DNA from: Desulfurivibrio dismutans
GTDB taxonomy: Bacteria > Desulfobacterota > Desulfobulbia > Desulfobulbales > Desulfurivibrionaceae
Assembly: GCF_029210385.1 (NCBI RefSeq)
Contig: NZ_JARGDQ010000005.1
Location: 186,001-250,000 of the forward strand
Direction of reading: 5' to 3'
Length of the DNA stretch: 64,000 bases
Part shown: piece by piece, positions 43,075 through 52,511 of the stretch
Position numbering within the stretch: the stretch's first letter is position 1
How the letters are laid out: the number at the start of each line of letters is the position of its first letter
Position numbers and translations under genes: made by a program
The notes under the pieces: model-generated
The model's input: only the letters and a program-made list of their open reading frames with translations
Database searches by the model: none
What the model was told of the DNA's origin: nothing

Positions 43075-43875
43075 CTAAAACATGTCGCCGGTCAGCAGCA
43101 GGTAATAAAGCAGCGGGGCGGCCAGCAGCAGGGAGTCGATGCGGTCCAGAATACCGCCGTGCCCCGGCAGCAGAGTGCCGGAATCTTTGACCCCGGCCCC
43201 GCGCTTGAGCAGAGACTCGGCCAGATCACCGGCCACACTCAGTAGTGAAAGGATAAAGGTAAAAAGCAGCGCTTGCAACAGGTTGATGGCCGGGAAAAAC
43301 ACCATCACCGCCAGCCCCACCACCAGCAGGGCGGTAGCCACCCCGCCGAGCAGTCCTTCCACGGTTTTGCCGGGGCTCAAGGCCGGGCAGAGTTTATGGC
43401 GGCCCAGATGGGTGCCGACATAATAGGCGCCGCTGTCGGCCGACACGGTGATCAGGCTGACAATGATCAGCCAGTGCCGACCGTTCTCAAGGTTAATCAG
43501 CAGCGGCAGGTGGGCCATCAACAGGCCCAGGTAAAAAATGCCGAAGGCGGCGGAAAACAGAAAAAACAGCGGCCGTTCCAGGCTGCCATAGCGAAAAACG
43601 GTGAGCAGCAGCAGACCTGTCAAGGCGATAACCAGGGCTCCGACCATCAGGGTGTGACTGGCCTGGCCGGCCGCCAGCACCGGCAACAGGCCAAAGGCCA
43701 GCAAGGCCGGTCGCAGAGGTGGTTCGCCGCCTTTTACCAGCAGCATGTTGCCGTATTCATGCAGGATCAATAATGTCAGCAGGCCGACCGTCAGCCAGAA
43801 GAGCCAGAAGGGGGCGTAGAGCAGCAGCAAGAGCCAGGCCACGCCGGTGCATATGCCGGTCAGTATCCTCTGCAT
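43075..43875 (-). CDS. cdsA: Phosphatidate cytidylyltransferase
   Basis: This 266-residue membrane protein makes CDP-diacylglycerol from phosphatidate and CTP. It has about eight hydrophobic segments and the family's C-terminal signature region LSLLSVAGDLAESLLKRGAGVKDSG...LPGHGGILDRIDSLL (two blocks around 208-250, with the Asp residues that bind metal). KLCPALSPGKTVEGLLGG is also present. The ATG at 43875 lies 11 bases after the uppS stop; the frame extends upstream into uppS. Confidence 0.92.
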   Translation of the reverse strand: MQRILTGICTGVAWLLLLLYAPFWLFWLTVGLLTLLILHEYGNMLLVKGGEPPLRPALLAFGLLPVLAAGQASHTLMVGALVIALTGLLLLTVFRYGSLERPLFFLFSAAFGIFYLGLLMAHLPLLINLENGRHWLIIVSLITVSADSGAYYVGTHLGRHKLCPALSPGKTVEGLLGGVATALLVVGLAVMVFFPAINLLQALLFTFILSLLSVAGDLAESLLKRGAGVKDSGTLLPGHGGILDRIDSLLLAAPLLYYLLLTGDMF

Positions 43876-43885
43876 GGCGGCCTGT

Positions 43886-44620
43886 TCAGGTGTCCGCCGG
43901 CGGTTCGTTGACCCGGCCAAAGCGGCGCTGGCGCTGTTGATAGTCGGTCAGGGCGGCCAGGAACTGTTCCCGCCCGAAATCCGGCCAAAGAGTTTTGGTG
44001 AAATAGAGTTCGCTGTAGGATAGTTGCCAGAGCAGAAAATTACTCAGCCGCCGCTCGCCGCCGGTGCGGATCAGCAGGTCGGGGTCGGGCAGCTCGGCGC
44101 TGTCCAGCCCGGCGGCCAGGGTTGATTCGTCGATTTGCTCGGGGGTCAGTTCCCCGGCCGCTACGCGGGCGGCCAACTGCCGGGTGGCCCGGACCAGTTC
44201 ATCGCGACCACCGTAGCTTAAGGCCAGGTTGAGGATCAGGCCGTCGTTGCCGGCGGTTTCCCGGATGGAGTTTTCCAGGATCCGCCGGACCTGATTGGGT
44301 AAACGATCGATCCGGCCGCAGGTTCGCAATCGCACACGGTTTTGGACCAGTTGCTCGAGCTGATTTTCCAGGTAGGTCTTGAGCAGCCCCATCAGGCCTT
44401 CCACCTCGGGGCCCGGCCGTTGCCAGTTTTCGGTGGAAAAGGCGTACAGGGTCAGGGCATCAAGGTTCAGCTCTCCGGCGCACCGCACCACCGCCTGCAC
44501 TGAACTGACACCGGCCTGGTGGCCCATGATGCGGGGTTTCCCCTGCTGATGGGCCCAGCGGCCGTTGCCGTCCATGATGATGGCGACATGACGGGGCAGA
44601 TTGGCCGGGTCATGGCGCAT
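43886..44620 (-). CDS. uppS: Isoprenyl (undecaprenyl diphosphate) synthase
   Basis: This 244-residue cis-prenyltransferase has VAIIMDGNGRWA with catalytic Asp17, GHQAGVSSVQAVV, LTLYAFSTENWQRP (about residue 64), LNLALSYGGRDEL, and DPDLLIRTGGERRLSNFLLWQLSYSELYF (blocks around 192-220). It makes the C55 lipid carrier for peptidoglycan synthesis. Its ATG shares a base with the frr stop. Confidence 0.95.
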   Translation of the reverse strand: MRHDPANLPRHVAIIMDGNGRWAHQQGKPRIMGHQAGVSSVQAVVRCAGELNLDALTLYAFSTENWQRPGPEVEGLMGLLKTYLENQLEQLVQNRVRLRTCGRIDRLPNQVRRILENSIRETAGNDGLILNLALSYGGRDELVRATRQLAARVAAGELTPEQIDESTLAAGLDSAELPDPDLLIRTGGERRLSNFLLWQLSYSELYFTKTLWPDFGREQFLAALTDYQQRQRRFGRVNEPPADT

Positions 44621-45174
44621 CAGACTTCCATCATCTCTTTTTCTTTGTCCGCCATGATGGTGTCGATCTGCTTGATAAAACGATCGGTCTCCTGCTGGGC
44701 TTCATCCTGGAGGCGGAAAAAGTCATCTTCGGGCAGTTGTTTGTCGTTTTTCAGTTTTTTCAGGGCGTCGATGGCGTCTCGGCGGGAATTGCGGATGGCC
44801 ACCCGGTACTCTTCGCTGATCTTTTTGACCTGTTTGACCATTTCCTTGCGGCGTTCTTCGGTAAGCTGGGGAATGACCAGGCGGATCACCTTGCCGTCGC
44901 TGTTGGGGGTCAGGCCGAGGTCGGAACCATGAATGGCTTTTTCAATGGCGCTAACCTGCTGGGTGTCCCAGGGTTGGATCACGATCATCCGGCTTTCGGG
45001 AATGGTCAGGGTGGCGACCTGGTTCAGCGGCATGCTGGAACCGTAGGCTTCGACCTTGATCCCGTCCAGCAGGTTGAGTGAGGCCCGGCCGGTGCGAATC
45101 CTGGCCAACTCCCGGCGATAGGCTTCGATGTTTTTTTCCATCTTGTCGGACATTTCCAGAATTACTTCATCCAT
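44620..45174 (-). CDS. frr: Ribosome recycling factor
   Basis: This 184-residue protein has the RRF length and sequence: MEKNIEAYRRELARIRTGRAS, VEAYGSSMPLNQVATLTIPE, TPNSDGKVIRLVIPQLTEERR and the C-terminal helix. It splits post-termination ribosomes with EF-G. The frame is open to 45249, but the ATG at 45174 has GGGAGG right before it and gives the family N terminus. The additional 75 bases upstream lie largely in the palindrome of 45201-45268. Confidence 0.96.
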   Translation of the reverse strand: MDEVILEMSDKMEKNIEAYRRELARIRTGRASLNLLDGIKVEAYGSSMPLNQVATLTIPESRMIVIQPWDTQQVSAIEKAIHGSDLGLTPNSDGKVIRLVIPQLTEERRKEMVKQVKKISEEYRVAIRNSRRDAIDALKKLKNDKQLPEDDFFRLQDEAQQETDRFIKQIDTIMADKEKEMMEV

Positions 45175-45200
45175 GGCTGCCTCCCTACGTTTTTTTTTGG

Positions 45201-45268
45201 TGGGGGGGTCAAGTCTTGACATGGCAGTTTGGCTTGACCGAACTGTCATGTCAAGACTTGACCCCCCA
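45201..45268. repeat. Palindromic element between pyrH and frr
   Basis: Two 27-28-bp arms (45202-45229 and 45241-45268; core GGGGGGTCAAGTCTTGACAT) are inverted with one mismatch and an 11-base loop. The outer end lies inside the pyrH frame and brings its stop codon. The sequence resembles the palindromic units scattered by REP-associated (Y1-type) transposases in related bacteria, which is inference; no transposase is in the window. Confidence 0.88.
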
Positions 45269-46019
45269 CGTCGCCGATCAGGGTGCCGACCTGCTCGCCG
45301 GATACCGCCTTGCGCATGTTGCCGGCCACCATCATGTCGAAGACCATAATGGGGGTGGTGTTGTCCATGGCCAGGGAAATCGCCGCCGAGTCCATCACCT
45401 TGAGCTGCCGGTTGAGCACATCTCTGAAAGTTAAGTGTTCGAAGCGTACGGCATCGTCGTGGTGCAGAGGATCTTTGTCGTACACCCCGTCCACCCTGGT
45501 GGCCTTGCAGACCAGATCGGCCTTTATTTCCAGTGCTCGGAGCATGGCGGCGGTATCGGTGGTGAAATAAGGGTTGCCGGTGCCGGCGGCAAAAATTACC
45601 ACTCGTCCTTTGGCCAGATGATGAAAGGCTTTCTGGCGGGAATATGGTTCACAGACGGTGGGCATGGCCAGGGCGGAAAGAACCCGGGCCGGAACGCCAT
45701 GGCGCTCCAGAGCGTCATGCAGGGCCAGGGCGTTGATCACCGTGGCCAGCATGCCCATGTTGTCGGCGGTGCTCCGGTCCATGCCGGAAGCGGAGCCGGC
45801 CATGCCGCGAAAGATGTTGCCGGCACCGATCACCAGGCCGGTTTCCACCCCGACGGCGGTAACTTCGCGGATTTCCTCGGCCAGATAATCAAGCACGGCC
45901 GGGTTGATCCCGTGGGATTGCTCACCCATCAGCGCTTCGCCGCTGAGTTTGAGCATCACCCGGCGGCACTTTTTACCGCCGGGGTCATGGTCGCTGTTGC
46001 TGGCAGTTGGATCACTCAT
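45246..46019 (-). CDS. pyrH: Uridylate kinase
   Basis: This 257-residue UMP kinase of the amino-acid kinase fold has [12 protein letters not shown] (about residue 21), IGAGNIFRG (about 64), [15 protein letters not shown] (about 85), and [13 protein letters not shown] (about 145). It makes UDP from UMP. The last nine residues (GDVGGQVLT) and the stop codon are written by the palindrome at 45201-45268; the family normally ends near GTLI. A 15-residue N-terminal extension is also seen. The core is intact. Confidence 0.94.
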   Translation of the reverse strand: MSDPTASNSDHDPGGKKCRRVMLKLSGEALMGEQSHGINPAVLDYLAEEIREVTAVGVETGLVIGAGNIFRGMAGSASGMDRSTADNMGMLATVINALALHDALERHGVPARVLSALAMPTVCEPYSRQKAFHHLAKGRVVIFAAGTGNPYFTTDTAAMLRALEIKADLVCKATRVDGVYDKDPLHHDDAVRFEHLTFRDVLNRQLKVMDSAAISLAMDNTTPIMVFDMMVAGNMRKAVSGEQVGTLIGDVGGQVLT

Positions 46020-46033
46020 TATAAATAACCGCT

Positions 46034-46627
46034 TCAGGCGCCAACCTGAAAACGGGCAAAACGCTTGATGGAGATGTTCTCTCCCAGGGTAGCGATTAGC
46101 TCGTTGAGCAGGTCCTGAATGGAAAGATCCGGGTTTTTGACGTATTTTTGCTCCATCAGGCAGACTTCTGCGTAATATTTGTCAATTTTACCGTCAATGA
46201 TTTTTTCCACGATATTCTCCGGCTTGCCGGAGTCCAGGGCCTGCTGCTTGTAGATATTGCGTTCACGCTCTAAAGAGTCGGCGGGAACATCTTCCCGGCG
46301 AATGGCGATGGGGCTGGCGGCGGCGATGTGCATGGCGATATTTTTGGCGAAATTCTGAAAATCGCTGTTCTTGGCCACAAAATCGGTTTCGCAGCCTACT
46401 TCCACCATCACCCCGAGTTTGCCGCCGGCGTGAATGTAGGTCTCAACCACCCCTTCGCTGGTGGCGCGGTCGGCCCGTTTGCGGGCAACCGCCAGGCCTT
46501 TCTGGCGCAGCAGGTCGACGGCCTTTTCCATGTCGCCGTCGGTTTCATTAAGGGCCTTCTTGCAATCCATCATCCCCGCGTTGGTTTTGTCGCGGAGTTC
46601 CTTGACCATCTGGGAAGTAATCTGCAC
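46034..46627 (-). CDS. tsf: Translation elongation factor Ts
   Basis: This 197-residue protein is a short-type EF-Ts. It has the UBA-like start [21 protein letters not shown] (about residue 9), [17 protein letters not shown], and [11 protein letters not shown] (about 78, the TDFV motif that displaces Mg from EF-Tu). The coiled-coil second half is reduced compared with E. coli (283 residues). It follows rpsB with a 185-base gap that holds a strong hairpin. Confidence 0.96.
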   Translation of the reverse strand: MQITSQMVKELRDKTNAGMMDCKKALNETDGDMEKAVDLLRQKGLAVARKRADRATSEGVVETYIHAGGKLGVMVEVGCETDFVAKNSDFQNFAKNIAMHIAAASPIAIRREDVPADSLERERNIYKQQALDSGKPENIVEKIIDGKIDKYYAEVCLMEQKYVKNPDLSIQDLLNELIATLGENISIKRFARFQVGA

Positions 46628-46757
46628 GGTGTCACCTTTATCTGGTTAGCAAATATTTAGATTAAAGCCTTGGTTTTAGCTGGTGTTTGGCACAAAAAAA
46701 CGAGCCACTTAAGCCCGGAACAGGCAGGTGGCATCGGCAGGGGCCCGCATGGGAACG

Positions 46758-46791
46758 ACGGTCTTCGAACGGTTTGTCCGCCGAAGACCGT
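46758..46791 (-). promoter_or_regulatory. Hairpin in the rpsB-tsf gap
   Basis: ACGGTCTTCG (46758-46767) pairs perfectly with CGAAGACCGT (46782-46791) around a 14-base loop. No T run follows on the minus strand, so it is not a standard terminator. It could lower tsf expression or stabilise the rpsB message. This is inferred from position alone. Confidence 0.5.
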
Positions 46792-46812
46792 ACGGAACAG
46801 GCCAGTAAGCAA

Positions 46813-47586
46813 TCAGGCGGCGGTCGGCGCTGCCTTTTCTTCTTTGTCGGCGGCGGCTGCTTCGCTTTCCTGTTTGTCAGCGGCGGCCTGCTGGGCAGCC
46901 GCATGGCTTTCCTTACCGTCTAAAATGGCGTCGGCCAGTTTGGCACTGACCAGGCGAATGGACTTGATGGCGTCGTCGTTGCCGGGAATCAGGTGGTTGA
47001 TGCCGTCGGGGTCGCAGTTGGTGTCGGCGATGGCGATCACCGGGATCCCCAGACGGTTGGCCTCGATTACGGCGATGCTCTCCCGCTTGGGGTCGATGAC
47101 GAAAACGGCCGCCGGCAGGGTTTTCATTTCCTTGATACCGCCGATGTTGCGCTCCAGCTTGACGGTCTCTTTCTGGATCATCAGGATTTCTTTTTTCTTG
47201 TACCGGTTGACGCTGCCGTCTTCCTGCATGCTGGTGTAGTTCTTGAGGCGTTCCACGCTCTTTTTGATGGTCTGGTGGTTGGTGAGCATGCCGCCCAGCC
47301 AGCGGTGATCAACGTAGAACATGCCGCAGCGGGCCGCCTCTTCCCGGACGATCTCCTGGGCCTGGCGCTTGGTGCCGACAAAGAGTATGCTGCCGCCTTT
47401 GGCGGCGATATCGCGTGCCACATCGCAGGCCTTGTTGAACAAGGGCAGGGTTTTGTCCAAGTTGATGATGTAGATGCCGTTTCTGGCCCCGAAGATGTAG
47501 GGTTTCATCTTGGGGTTCCAGCGGCGGGTCTGGTGGCCGAAGTGAAGACCGGCTTCGAGCATTTCCTTCATGGATACGTGGGACAT
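46813..47586 (-). CDS. rpsB: Small ribosomal subunit protein uS2
   Basis: This 257-residue protein has the S2 segments [59 protein letters not shown] and the [15 protein letters not shown] block. The C terminus is a low-complexity Ala/Glu/Lys tail. The ATG at 47586 follows an AAGGAG site; the frame is open further up without one. It heads the rpsB-tsf-pyrH-frr cluster. Confidence 0.97.
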   Translation of the reverse strand: MSHVSMKEMLEAGLHFGHQTRRWNPKMKPYIFGARNGIYIINLDKTLPLFNKACDVARDIAAKGGSILFVGTKRQAQEIVREEAARCGMFYVDHRWLGGMLTNHQTIKKSVERLKNYTSMQEDGSVNRYKKKEILMIQKETVKLERNIGGIKEMKTLPAAVFVIDPKRESIAVIEANRLGIPVIAIADTNCDPDGINHLIPGNDDAIKSIRLVSAKLADAILDGKESHAAAQQAAADKQESEAAAADKEEKAAPTAA

Positions 47587-47770
47587 GGTTTCTCCTTGCA
47601 ACTGATTTTGGTTAATCCTCCATCCCTTGTTCCCCACCCGGTTAACTGTGATTCCGGGCACCAGCGGGACATTCGGGGCAGCGACCGAAAAAGGCCGGAC
47701 CCGTCAGGGATGTGCGTAGTAATTAAGTGTTCACAAGAACCCCCGCAAAGCTGTCGCTAGAACGGGGCTG

Positions 47771-47875
47771 TAAACGTGCAGCAGTGCCGCAGATTGCGGC
47801 AAGTGGTCCGGTGCTGCGTACATCAGTACGCAAGCCGGGCCGATCGCCGCCAGATGTGGTGCTGCTGAACGTTTG
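47771..47875 (+). repeat. Structured dispersed repeat, family B, copy 2
   Basis: The outer arms are AAACGTGCAGCAG and CTGCTGAACGTTT (one mismatch). The inner stem TGGTCCGGT / GCCGGGCCG pairs with three U-G wobbles on the plus strand, and the cap is GCGTAC-atca-GTACGC. It lies in the 364-base gap upstream of rpsB, about 75 bases after the end of the coiled-coil gene. Confidence 0.88.
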
Positions 47876-47950
47876 CACGTAGTTGTGAAACCCGCTGACG
47901 ATACATTAAGGCGAGTAAATTTGCAAGCGGGAATAAGATGGAAAGGGGGG

Positions 47951-48277
47951 TTAGACCAAGATGTTGATCACCGCGCCTCGGTTACGACCCTGGCCGGCGT
48001 TGACCACGTCCATGTGCTCGGCCTGGGCCTCACGCAGGCGGCGGGCGGCCTTCTGCTCATCGGCTCGGGCCTGGCGCAAGCGCTCCATGGCCTGTTGTTT
48101 CTGGCGCTGGGAGCGGCGCACCTCATGTTCGGCCTCCTGGCGCCGGCTTTCCGCTTGGCGTACCTGGCGCCCGGAGCGCAGGGTGTCGTCATCCCCGGCG
48201 GGTTCCCGGCGGTGCACCAGAGCCTGGGTGACTTCCGGCGCCGAGGCCGGGGTATGGGTGCCGATTTCCAGGGCCAT
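47951..48277 (-). CDS. Small coiled-coil protein, unknown function
   Basis: This 108-residue protein begins MALEIGTHTPASAPEV, runs through a long charged coiled coil (residues about 30-88, rich in Arg, Gln, Glu and Ala) and ends in a hydrophobic tail GAVINILV. I do not recognise the family. The ATG at 48277 has a GGAG site five bases upstream. It precedes rpsB on the same strand, but a family B repeat lies between. Confidence 0.6.
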   Translation of the reverse strand: MALEIGTHTPASAPEVTQALVHRREPAGDDDTLRSGRQVRQAESRRQEAEHEVRRSQRQKQQAMERLRQARADEQKAARRLREAQAEHMDVVNAGQGRNRGAVINILV

Positions 48278-48409
48278 GGGGTCTCCGTGTGCAACTTGAT
48301 GGACGGTGATACTTTCCAATATCACAGGCGGGCACGTTTTGGCAAGTTTTCCGGCCCCCCACACCGGTGCCAAAACCGATGACTTTGATGGATCCCTGGT
48401 GAATGGTTG

Positions 48410-50182
48410 CTATTCCACTCCTTGCAGCATTTCGTCAATCACCTGCAGGCCGCCGGCCCAGAAGGCCGGGTTGTCCAGGTCAACCCCGAAGGGGGCCACC
48501 AGTTCGTAGGGGGTGGCGGAACCGCCGGCCTTGAGTAGTTCCAGGTACTTGGGCACAAAATCCGCCGGGTCCTGCTGGTAGAGCTTGAACAGGGCCAGCA
48601 CCAGCAGCTCGCCGAAGGCATAGGAGTAAACATAGCCCGGGGTGCTGAGGAAATGTGGAATGTAAGACCACCAGCTGTGGTAATCCTCGGTCAGCTTGAC
48701 GCTGTCGGCAAACATCTCCTCCTGACTGGCCCGCCAGTGGGCGGAGATCTGCTCACTGCTCAACTCTCCTTCCCGGCGGCGGGCGTTGTGCACCCGATCC
48801 TCGAAACGGTTCATGGCGATCTGCCGGAAAACAGTGGCAAAGATCGATTCCAGCTTTTGGCAGGTAAAGGCTCGCCGGGCCTCGGGGGTTTTGATCAGGC
48901 CAAGCTGGCGCTGGAACAACAGCAGTTCGGCGAACACCGAGGCGGTTTCCGCCAGCACCAGGGTGGTGGAGCTGTTGTAATAACCTTGCCTGGCGGCCAG
49001 GTACTGATGTACTCCATGTCCCAGTTCATGGGCCACGGTGGAGATGTCCCGCAGGTTGCCGGTGTAGTTGATCATGATGTAGGGGTGCACCTCCGGCACC
49101 GCCGGGTGGGCAAAAGCTCCCCCCCGTTTACCTTCCCGCAGGGGGGCGTGGATCCACCGGCGCTGGAAGAAGAGTTCGGCGTAATCGGCCATTTCCGGAC
49201 TGAAGTCGTGGAAAGCCTGCAGGACCAGTTCCCGGCATTGCGACCAGTCGACGGTGGTGGTGGGCAGGTCGGGCAGTGGGGCATAGCGGTCGTAGTCCAG
49301 CAATTCATCCAGCCCCAGTATTTGCCGTTTGAGCCGGTAATAACGCTGGGGGATGTCGTAACGGGCGGTTACCGCTTTGGTTAGGGTTTCCACCGTGGGG
49401 TCGTTAAGTTCGTTGTAGAGGTTCATGGAACTGAGCCAGTGGGGGTAGCGGCGCTGGCGGTCATCGATCATCTTGTCGGCCAGCAGAGTGTTGAAGGTGT
49501 GGGTCAGCACGTGTAACTGGCTGTTAAGGCCGGTGGTCAGTTCGGCGGCGGCCCGACGGCGCCGGTCACGGTCCGGCAGGTAGAGATCGCTCAGCACCTC
49601 CTCTTCGCTGCGCCCATCTTCACCAAAACGCAGATGCCCCATCACCTTGTCAAACAGGGTGGTCCAGCTGCTCCGGCCGGCGGGGGCCCGTTCGATGAGC
49701 AGGGCCTCTTCGGCGTCACTGAGCAGGTGCGGGGCGTAACGGCGCAAAGCGGCCAGGTAATGGCGGTATTCAGCCAGTTCCGGGGCGGCCAGCAGTTGTT
49801 CAGCGGTGGCGGCCGCCAGCCGGCTCCATTCCAGTTCGAAAAAGACCGTTTCCTTGCTGATTCGGCTGCCGGCCTCCCGGATTTTCTGCAGCAGGGCGCC
49901 GGCGGCGGCATCTTTGGTTTGGGTGGCGAAATTAAGGTAGGCGTAGGTGGCGGCCCGGCCCAGGCGGGCTTCCAGGCTTTCCAGGCGCCGGATCAGATCG
50001 AGCAGGCCGGCGGCCTCCAGTTCGGCCAAACGGCCGGCAAATTCGGCCCGGATGGCCCCGGCCTCTTCTTCACAGGTGGCAAGATTGGCGGTCAGTAAGG
50101 GATCTTCGGCCCCCTGATAGAGGTCTGTCAGTTGCCAGATAACTTCCGTGGTGCCCAGTTTGGTGTTCAGATCTTCGCTCAT
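48410..50182 (-). CDS. pepF: M3-family oligoendopeptidase (PepF-like)
   Basis: This 590-residue zinc peptidase has the active site HELGH (His385, Glu386, His389), inside ISTVAHELGHGVHQYL, and a downstream ETASVFAELLLF segment with the third zinc ligand. The N-terminal region is helical, typical of the family. It cuts short peptides in the cytoplasm. AAGGAG lies eight bases before the ATG. It is divergent from parE. Confidence 0.93.
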   Translation of the reverse strand: MSEDLNTKLGTTEVIWQLTDLYQGAEDPLLTANLATCEEEAGAIRAEFAGRLAELEAAGLLDLIRRLESLEARLGRAATYAYLNFATQTKDAAAGALLQKIREAGSRISKETVFFELEWSRLAAATAEQLLAAPELAEYRHYLAALRRYAPHLLSDAEEALLIERAPAGRSSWTTLFDKVMGHLRFGEDGRSEEEVLSDLYLPDRDRRRRAAAELTTGLNSQLHVLTHTFNTLLADKMIDDRQRRYPHWLSSMNLYNELNDPTVETLTKAVTARYDIPQRYYRLKRQILGLDELLDYDRYAPLPDLPTTTVDWSQCRELVLQAFHDFSPEMADYAELFFQRRWIHAPLREGKRGGAFAHPAVPEVHPYIMINYTGNLRDISTVAHELGHGVHQYLAARQGYYNSSTTLVLAETASVFAELLLFQRQLGLIKTPEARRAFTCQKLESIFATVFRQIAMNRFEDRVHNARRREGELSSEQISAHWRASQEEMFADSVKLTEDYHSWWSYIPHFLSTPGYVYSYAFGELLVLALFKLYQQDPADFVPKYLELLKAGGSATPYELVAPFGVDLDNPAFWAGGLQVIDEMLQGVE

Positions 50183-50520
50183 TATTGACTCCTTGCACTG
50201 GTCGGTGCGGTTGGGGCGCTGTCGGCGGGTTTGGTTATTTGATTGGTTGGTAAAGCGAAAACAGGCAGTTACAAGTCGTGCCCCGTCGGCGCCGCCGTTT
50301 TTGCGGCGCCGATAATTTTGTATGTGACGGCAAAGCTGAATGGATAGGAAAATATCCGGCGGCGGTCAAGTGAATAGTGTCGGTCCCGACAAAATCTGAT
50401 TGCACGGAAAGGGCAGGCGCGATATACAAGGCAGTCATTTGACTTTGGCCGGTCGTTATTGCCGGCGGTCGCCCATAGGTCTTAGTCTCCCGTTTTTTGA
50501 AATTTTCCCCCACATTGCCC
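50183..50520. other. Divergent promoter region between pepF and parE
   Basis: These 338 bases hold no gene. A strong GC hairpin (TCGGCGCCGC / GCGGCGCCGA, 50286-50312) is followed by TAATTTTG on the plus strand, and a smaller TGTCGG/CCGACA palindrome lies at 50379-50392 next to AAAA. They may be terminator-like or regulatory structures in the leader of parE or pepF. Confidence 0.4.
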
Positions 50521-52350
50521 ATGACCTCTAATACCGCTGCCGTGTACGATGAAAGCAAGATAAAAACTTTAAGCTCGCTGGAGCATATCCGCATGCGGCC
50601 GGGGATGTATATCGGCCGCCTGGGGAACGGCAGCCACCCCGATGACGGGATTTATATCCTGCTTAAAGAGGTCATTGACAACGGGGTGGACGAGTTTATC
50701 ATGGGGGCCGGCAAGACCATCGAAATCGCCGTGGGCGAGGACGGAACGCTGATGGTGCGGGATTACGGCCGGGGGATCCCGCTGGGCAAGCTGGTGGAGT
50801 GCGTGTCGGTAATCAATACCGGCGCCAAGTACAACACCGACGCCTTTCAATTCTCTGTGGGCCTCAACGGGGTTGGGACCAAGGCGGTCAATGCCTTGTC
50901 CAGAAGTTTCGAGGTGACCTCCTATCGTGATGGTGAATTCGCCCGGGCGGTGTTTGTGGCCGGGGAACTGCAGGAAGAGGAAAAAGGTTCGACTGGGGAG
51001 AAAAACGGCACCCTGGTGGAGTTTAAGCCCGATCCGGCGATGTTTCCAGATTACTCATTTAACCGCGAATTTATCCGCAAACGACTCAAGCGTTACGCCT
51101 ATCTTAACGCCGGTTTGCATCTCGATTTCGACGGTGAAAGTTTTTTTTCGGAAAATGGCCTACTGGATCTGCTGGAAGCCGAAACCAGCGGTACCCAGCT
51201 TTATGAGCCCATCCATTTTCGCGACAAGACCATCGAGTTCGCCTTTGCCCATACCGACAACTACGGAGAAACCTATTTTTCTTTTGTCAACGGCACCTAT
51301 ACCAACGAGGGCGGCACCCATCTGTCGGCCTTCCGTGAAGGTCTGTTAAAAGGGATCAACGAGTTTGCCGGCAAGAAGTTCGACGGTGAAGATGTCCGGG
51401 AGGGAGTGGTGGGTGCCGTGGCGGTCAAGGTGCGGGAGCCGATTTTCGAGTCCCAGACCAAAAACAAGCTGGGTAACACCGATATTCGGGCCGGCATCGT
51501 GGCCGTGGTGCGCGATGAGGTCAGCGCCTTTTTATACAAAAACACCGAGCTGGCCGAACTGGTTATTGAAAAAATCCAGCAGAGCGCCCGGGTCAGAAAG
51601 GAGTTGCAGCACGTCCGCAAGGAGGCCAAGGCCAAGGCTCGCAAGGTGGCCCTTAAAATCCCCCAGCTCAAGGACTGCAAGTATCACCCGACCCCGGGCA
51701 AGCCTTCCCCGCCGGGCAAAGAAAATATGGTATTCCTTACCGAGGGCCAGTCCGCCTCCGGTTCCATTGTCAGTGCCCGCGACCCCATGACCCAGGCGGT
51801 TTTTTCCCTTAAGGGCAAGCCTTACAATGTCTATGGCCAGCCCCTGGCCACTTTGTACAAAAACGATGAGATGTACAATATCATGCGGGCTCTGGATATT
51901 GAAGATTCCATCGGTCGGTTGCGTTTTGACAAGATCATCATCGCCACCGACGCCGACGTGGACGGGCTGCATATCCGCAACCTGATCCTGACCTTTTTTC
52001 TTCATTATTTTGAATCATTGGTCAAACGGGGCCATATCTACATCCTGGAAACCCCTATTTACCGGGTGCGGACTAAGGAAGAGACGATTTACTGCTATTC
52101 TGACCGGGAACGAGCCGAGGCGGAGAAAAAGCTGGCCGGCCGGGGTAAAAAAAGCCGCCCGGTGGAAATTACCCGTTTCAAGGGGTTGGGGGAGATCTCT
52201 CCCAAGGAGTTCAAGCAGTTTATCGGCTCAGAAATGCGCCTGCAGCAGGTGGATATCGATACCTTAAGCGAAGTACCCCGGATTCTGGAATTTTACATGG
52301 GCAAGAATACCCCTCAACGCCGCGACTACATTATGGCGCACTTGGTGTAA
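50521..52350 (+). CDS. parE: DNA topoisomerase IV subunit B
   Basis: This 609-residue GHKL-type ATPase has LEHIRMRPGMYIGRLG (about residue 22), KEVIDNGVDEF (ATP-site Glu and Asn), the GRGIP and GLNGVGTKAVNALS loops, and the toprim motifs TEGQSASGS (about 406; EGQ instead of the usual EGD) and ATDADVDGLHI (about 474). In the family, ParE drives decatenation with ParC. It lies immediately before parC with only a family B repeat between. The ATG at 50521 is used; the frame extends 24 bases upstream to a TTG. Confidence 0.9.
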   Translation: MTSNTAAVYDESKIKTLSSLEHIRMRPGMYIGRLGNGSHPDDGIYILLKEVIDNGVDEFIMGAGKTIEIAVGEDGTLMVRDYGRGIPLGKLVECVSVINTGAKYNTDAFQFSVGLNGVGTKAVNALSRSFEVTSYRDGEFARAVFVAGELQEEEKGSTGEKNGTLVEFKPDPAMFPDYSFNREFIRKRLKRYAYLNAGLHLDFDGESFFSENGLLDLLEAETSGTQLYEPIHFRDKTIEFAFAHTDNYGETYFSFVNGTYTNEGGTHLSAFREGLLKGINEFAGKKFDGEDVREGVVGAVAVKVREPIFESQTKNKLGNTDIRAGIVAVVRDEVSAFLYKNTELAELVIEKIQQSARVRKELQHVRKEAKAKARKVALKIPQLKDCKYHPTPGKPSPPGKENMVFLTEGQSASGSIVSARDPMTQAVFSLKGKPYNVYGQPLATLYKNDEMYNIMRALDIEDSIGRLRFDKIIIATDADVDGLHIRNLILTFFLHYFESLVKRGHIYILETPIYRVRTKEETIYCYSDRERAEAEKKLAGRGKKSRPVEITRFKGLGEISPKEFKQFIGSEMRLQQVDIDTLSEVPRILEFYMGKNTPQRRDYIMAHLV

Positions 52351-52352
52351 CG

Positions 52353-52457
52353 TAAACGAACAGCCGCACCCACCTTCGGGCGGATCAGCCAAGCTCACGT
52401 ACGGGGGGACGCGGCGCTTGGCTGCTTGCCCGAATCTGGGGCACGGGTGTTCGTTTG
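52353..52457 (-). repeat. Structured dispersed repeat, family B, copy 4 (inverted)
   Basis: The reverse complement aligns along its whole length with the other copies but differs by paired changes: outer stem AAACGAACA/TGTTCGTTT in place of AAACGGGCAG/CTGCCCGTTT, and inner stem AGCCAAGC/GCTTGGCT in place of GACCCGGC/GCCGGGTC. The tandem U-G, G-U wobble (CCGTGCCC / GGGTGCGG) is kept. It starts three bases after the parE stop. Confidence 0.85.
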
Positions 52458-52511
52458 CAGCTCGTTAAGCCAACAATTTGTTGGTCCTCGTGAACGATTA
52501 CGGTGTAACCG

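Noticed and set aside
50286-50312. GC hairpin upstream of parE considered as a family B member
   Set aside because: It lacks the outer stem and the GCGTAC cap. Only a short GC palindrome is shared.
52351-52511. The parE-parC gap considered as a tRNA or tRNA-like gene because of its cloverleaf-like folding
   Set aside because: There is no anticodon arm or T-loop consensus, and the stretch aligns with the family B repeats elsewhere.
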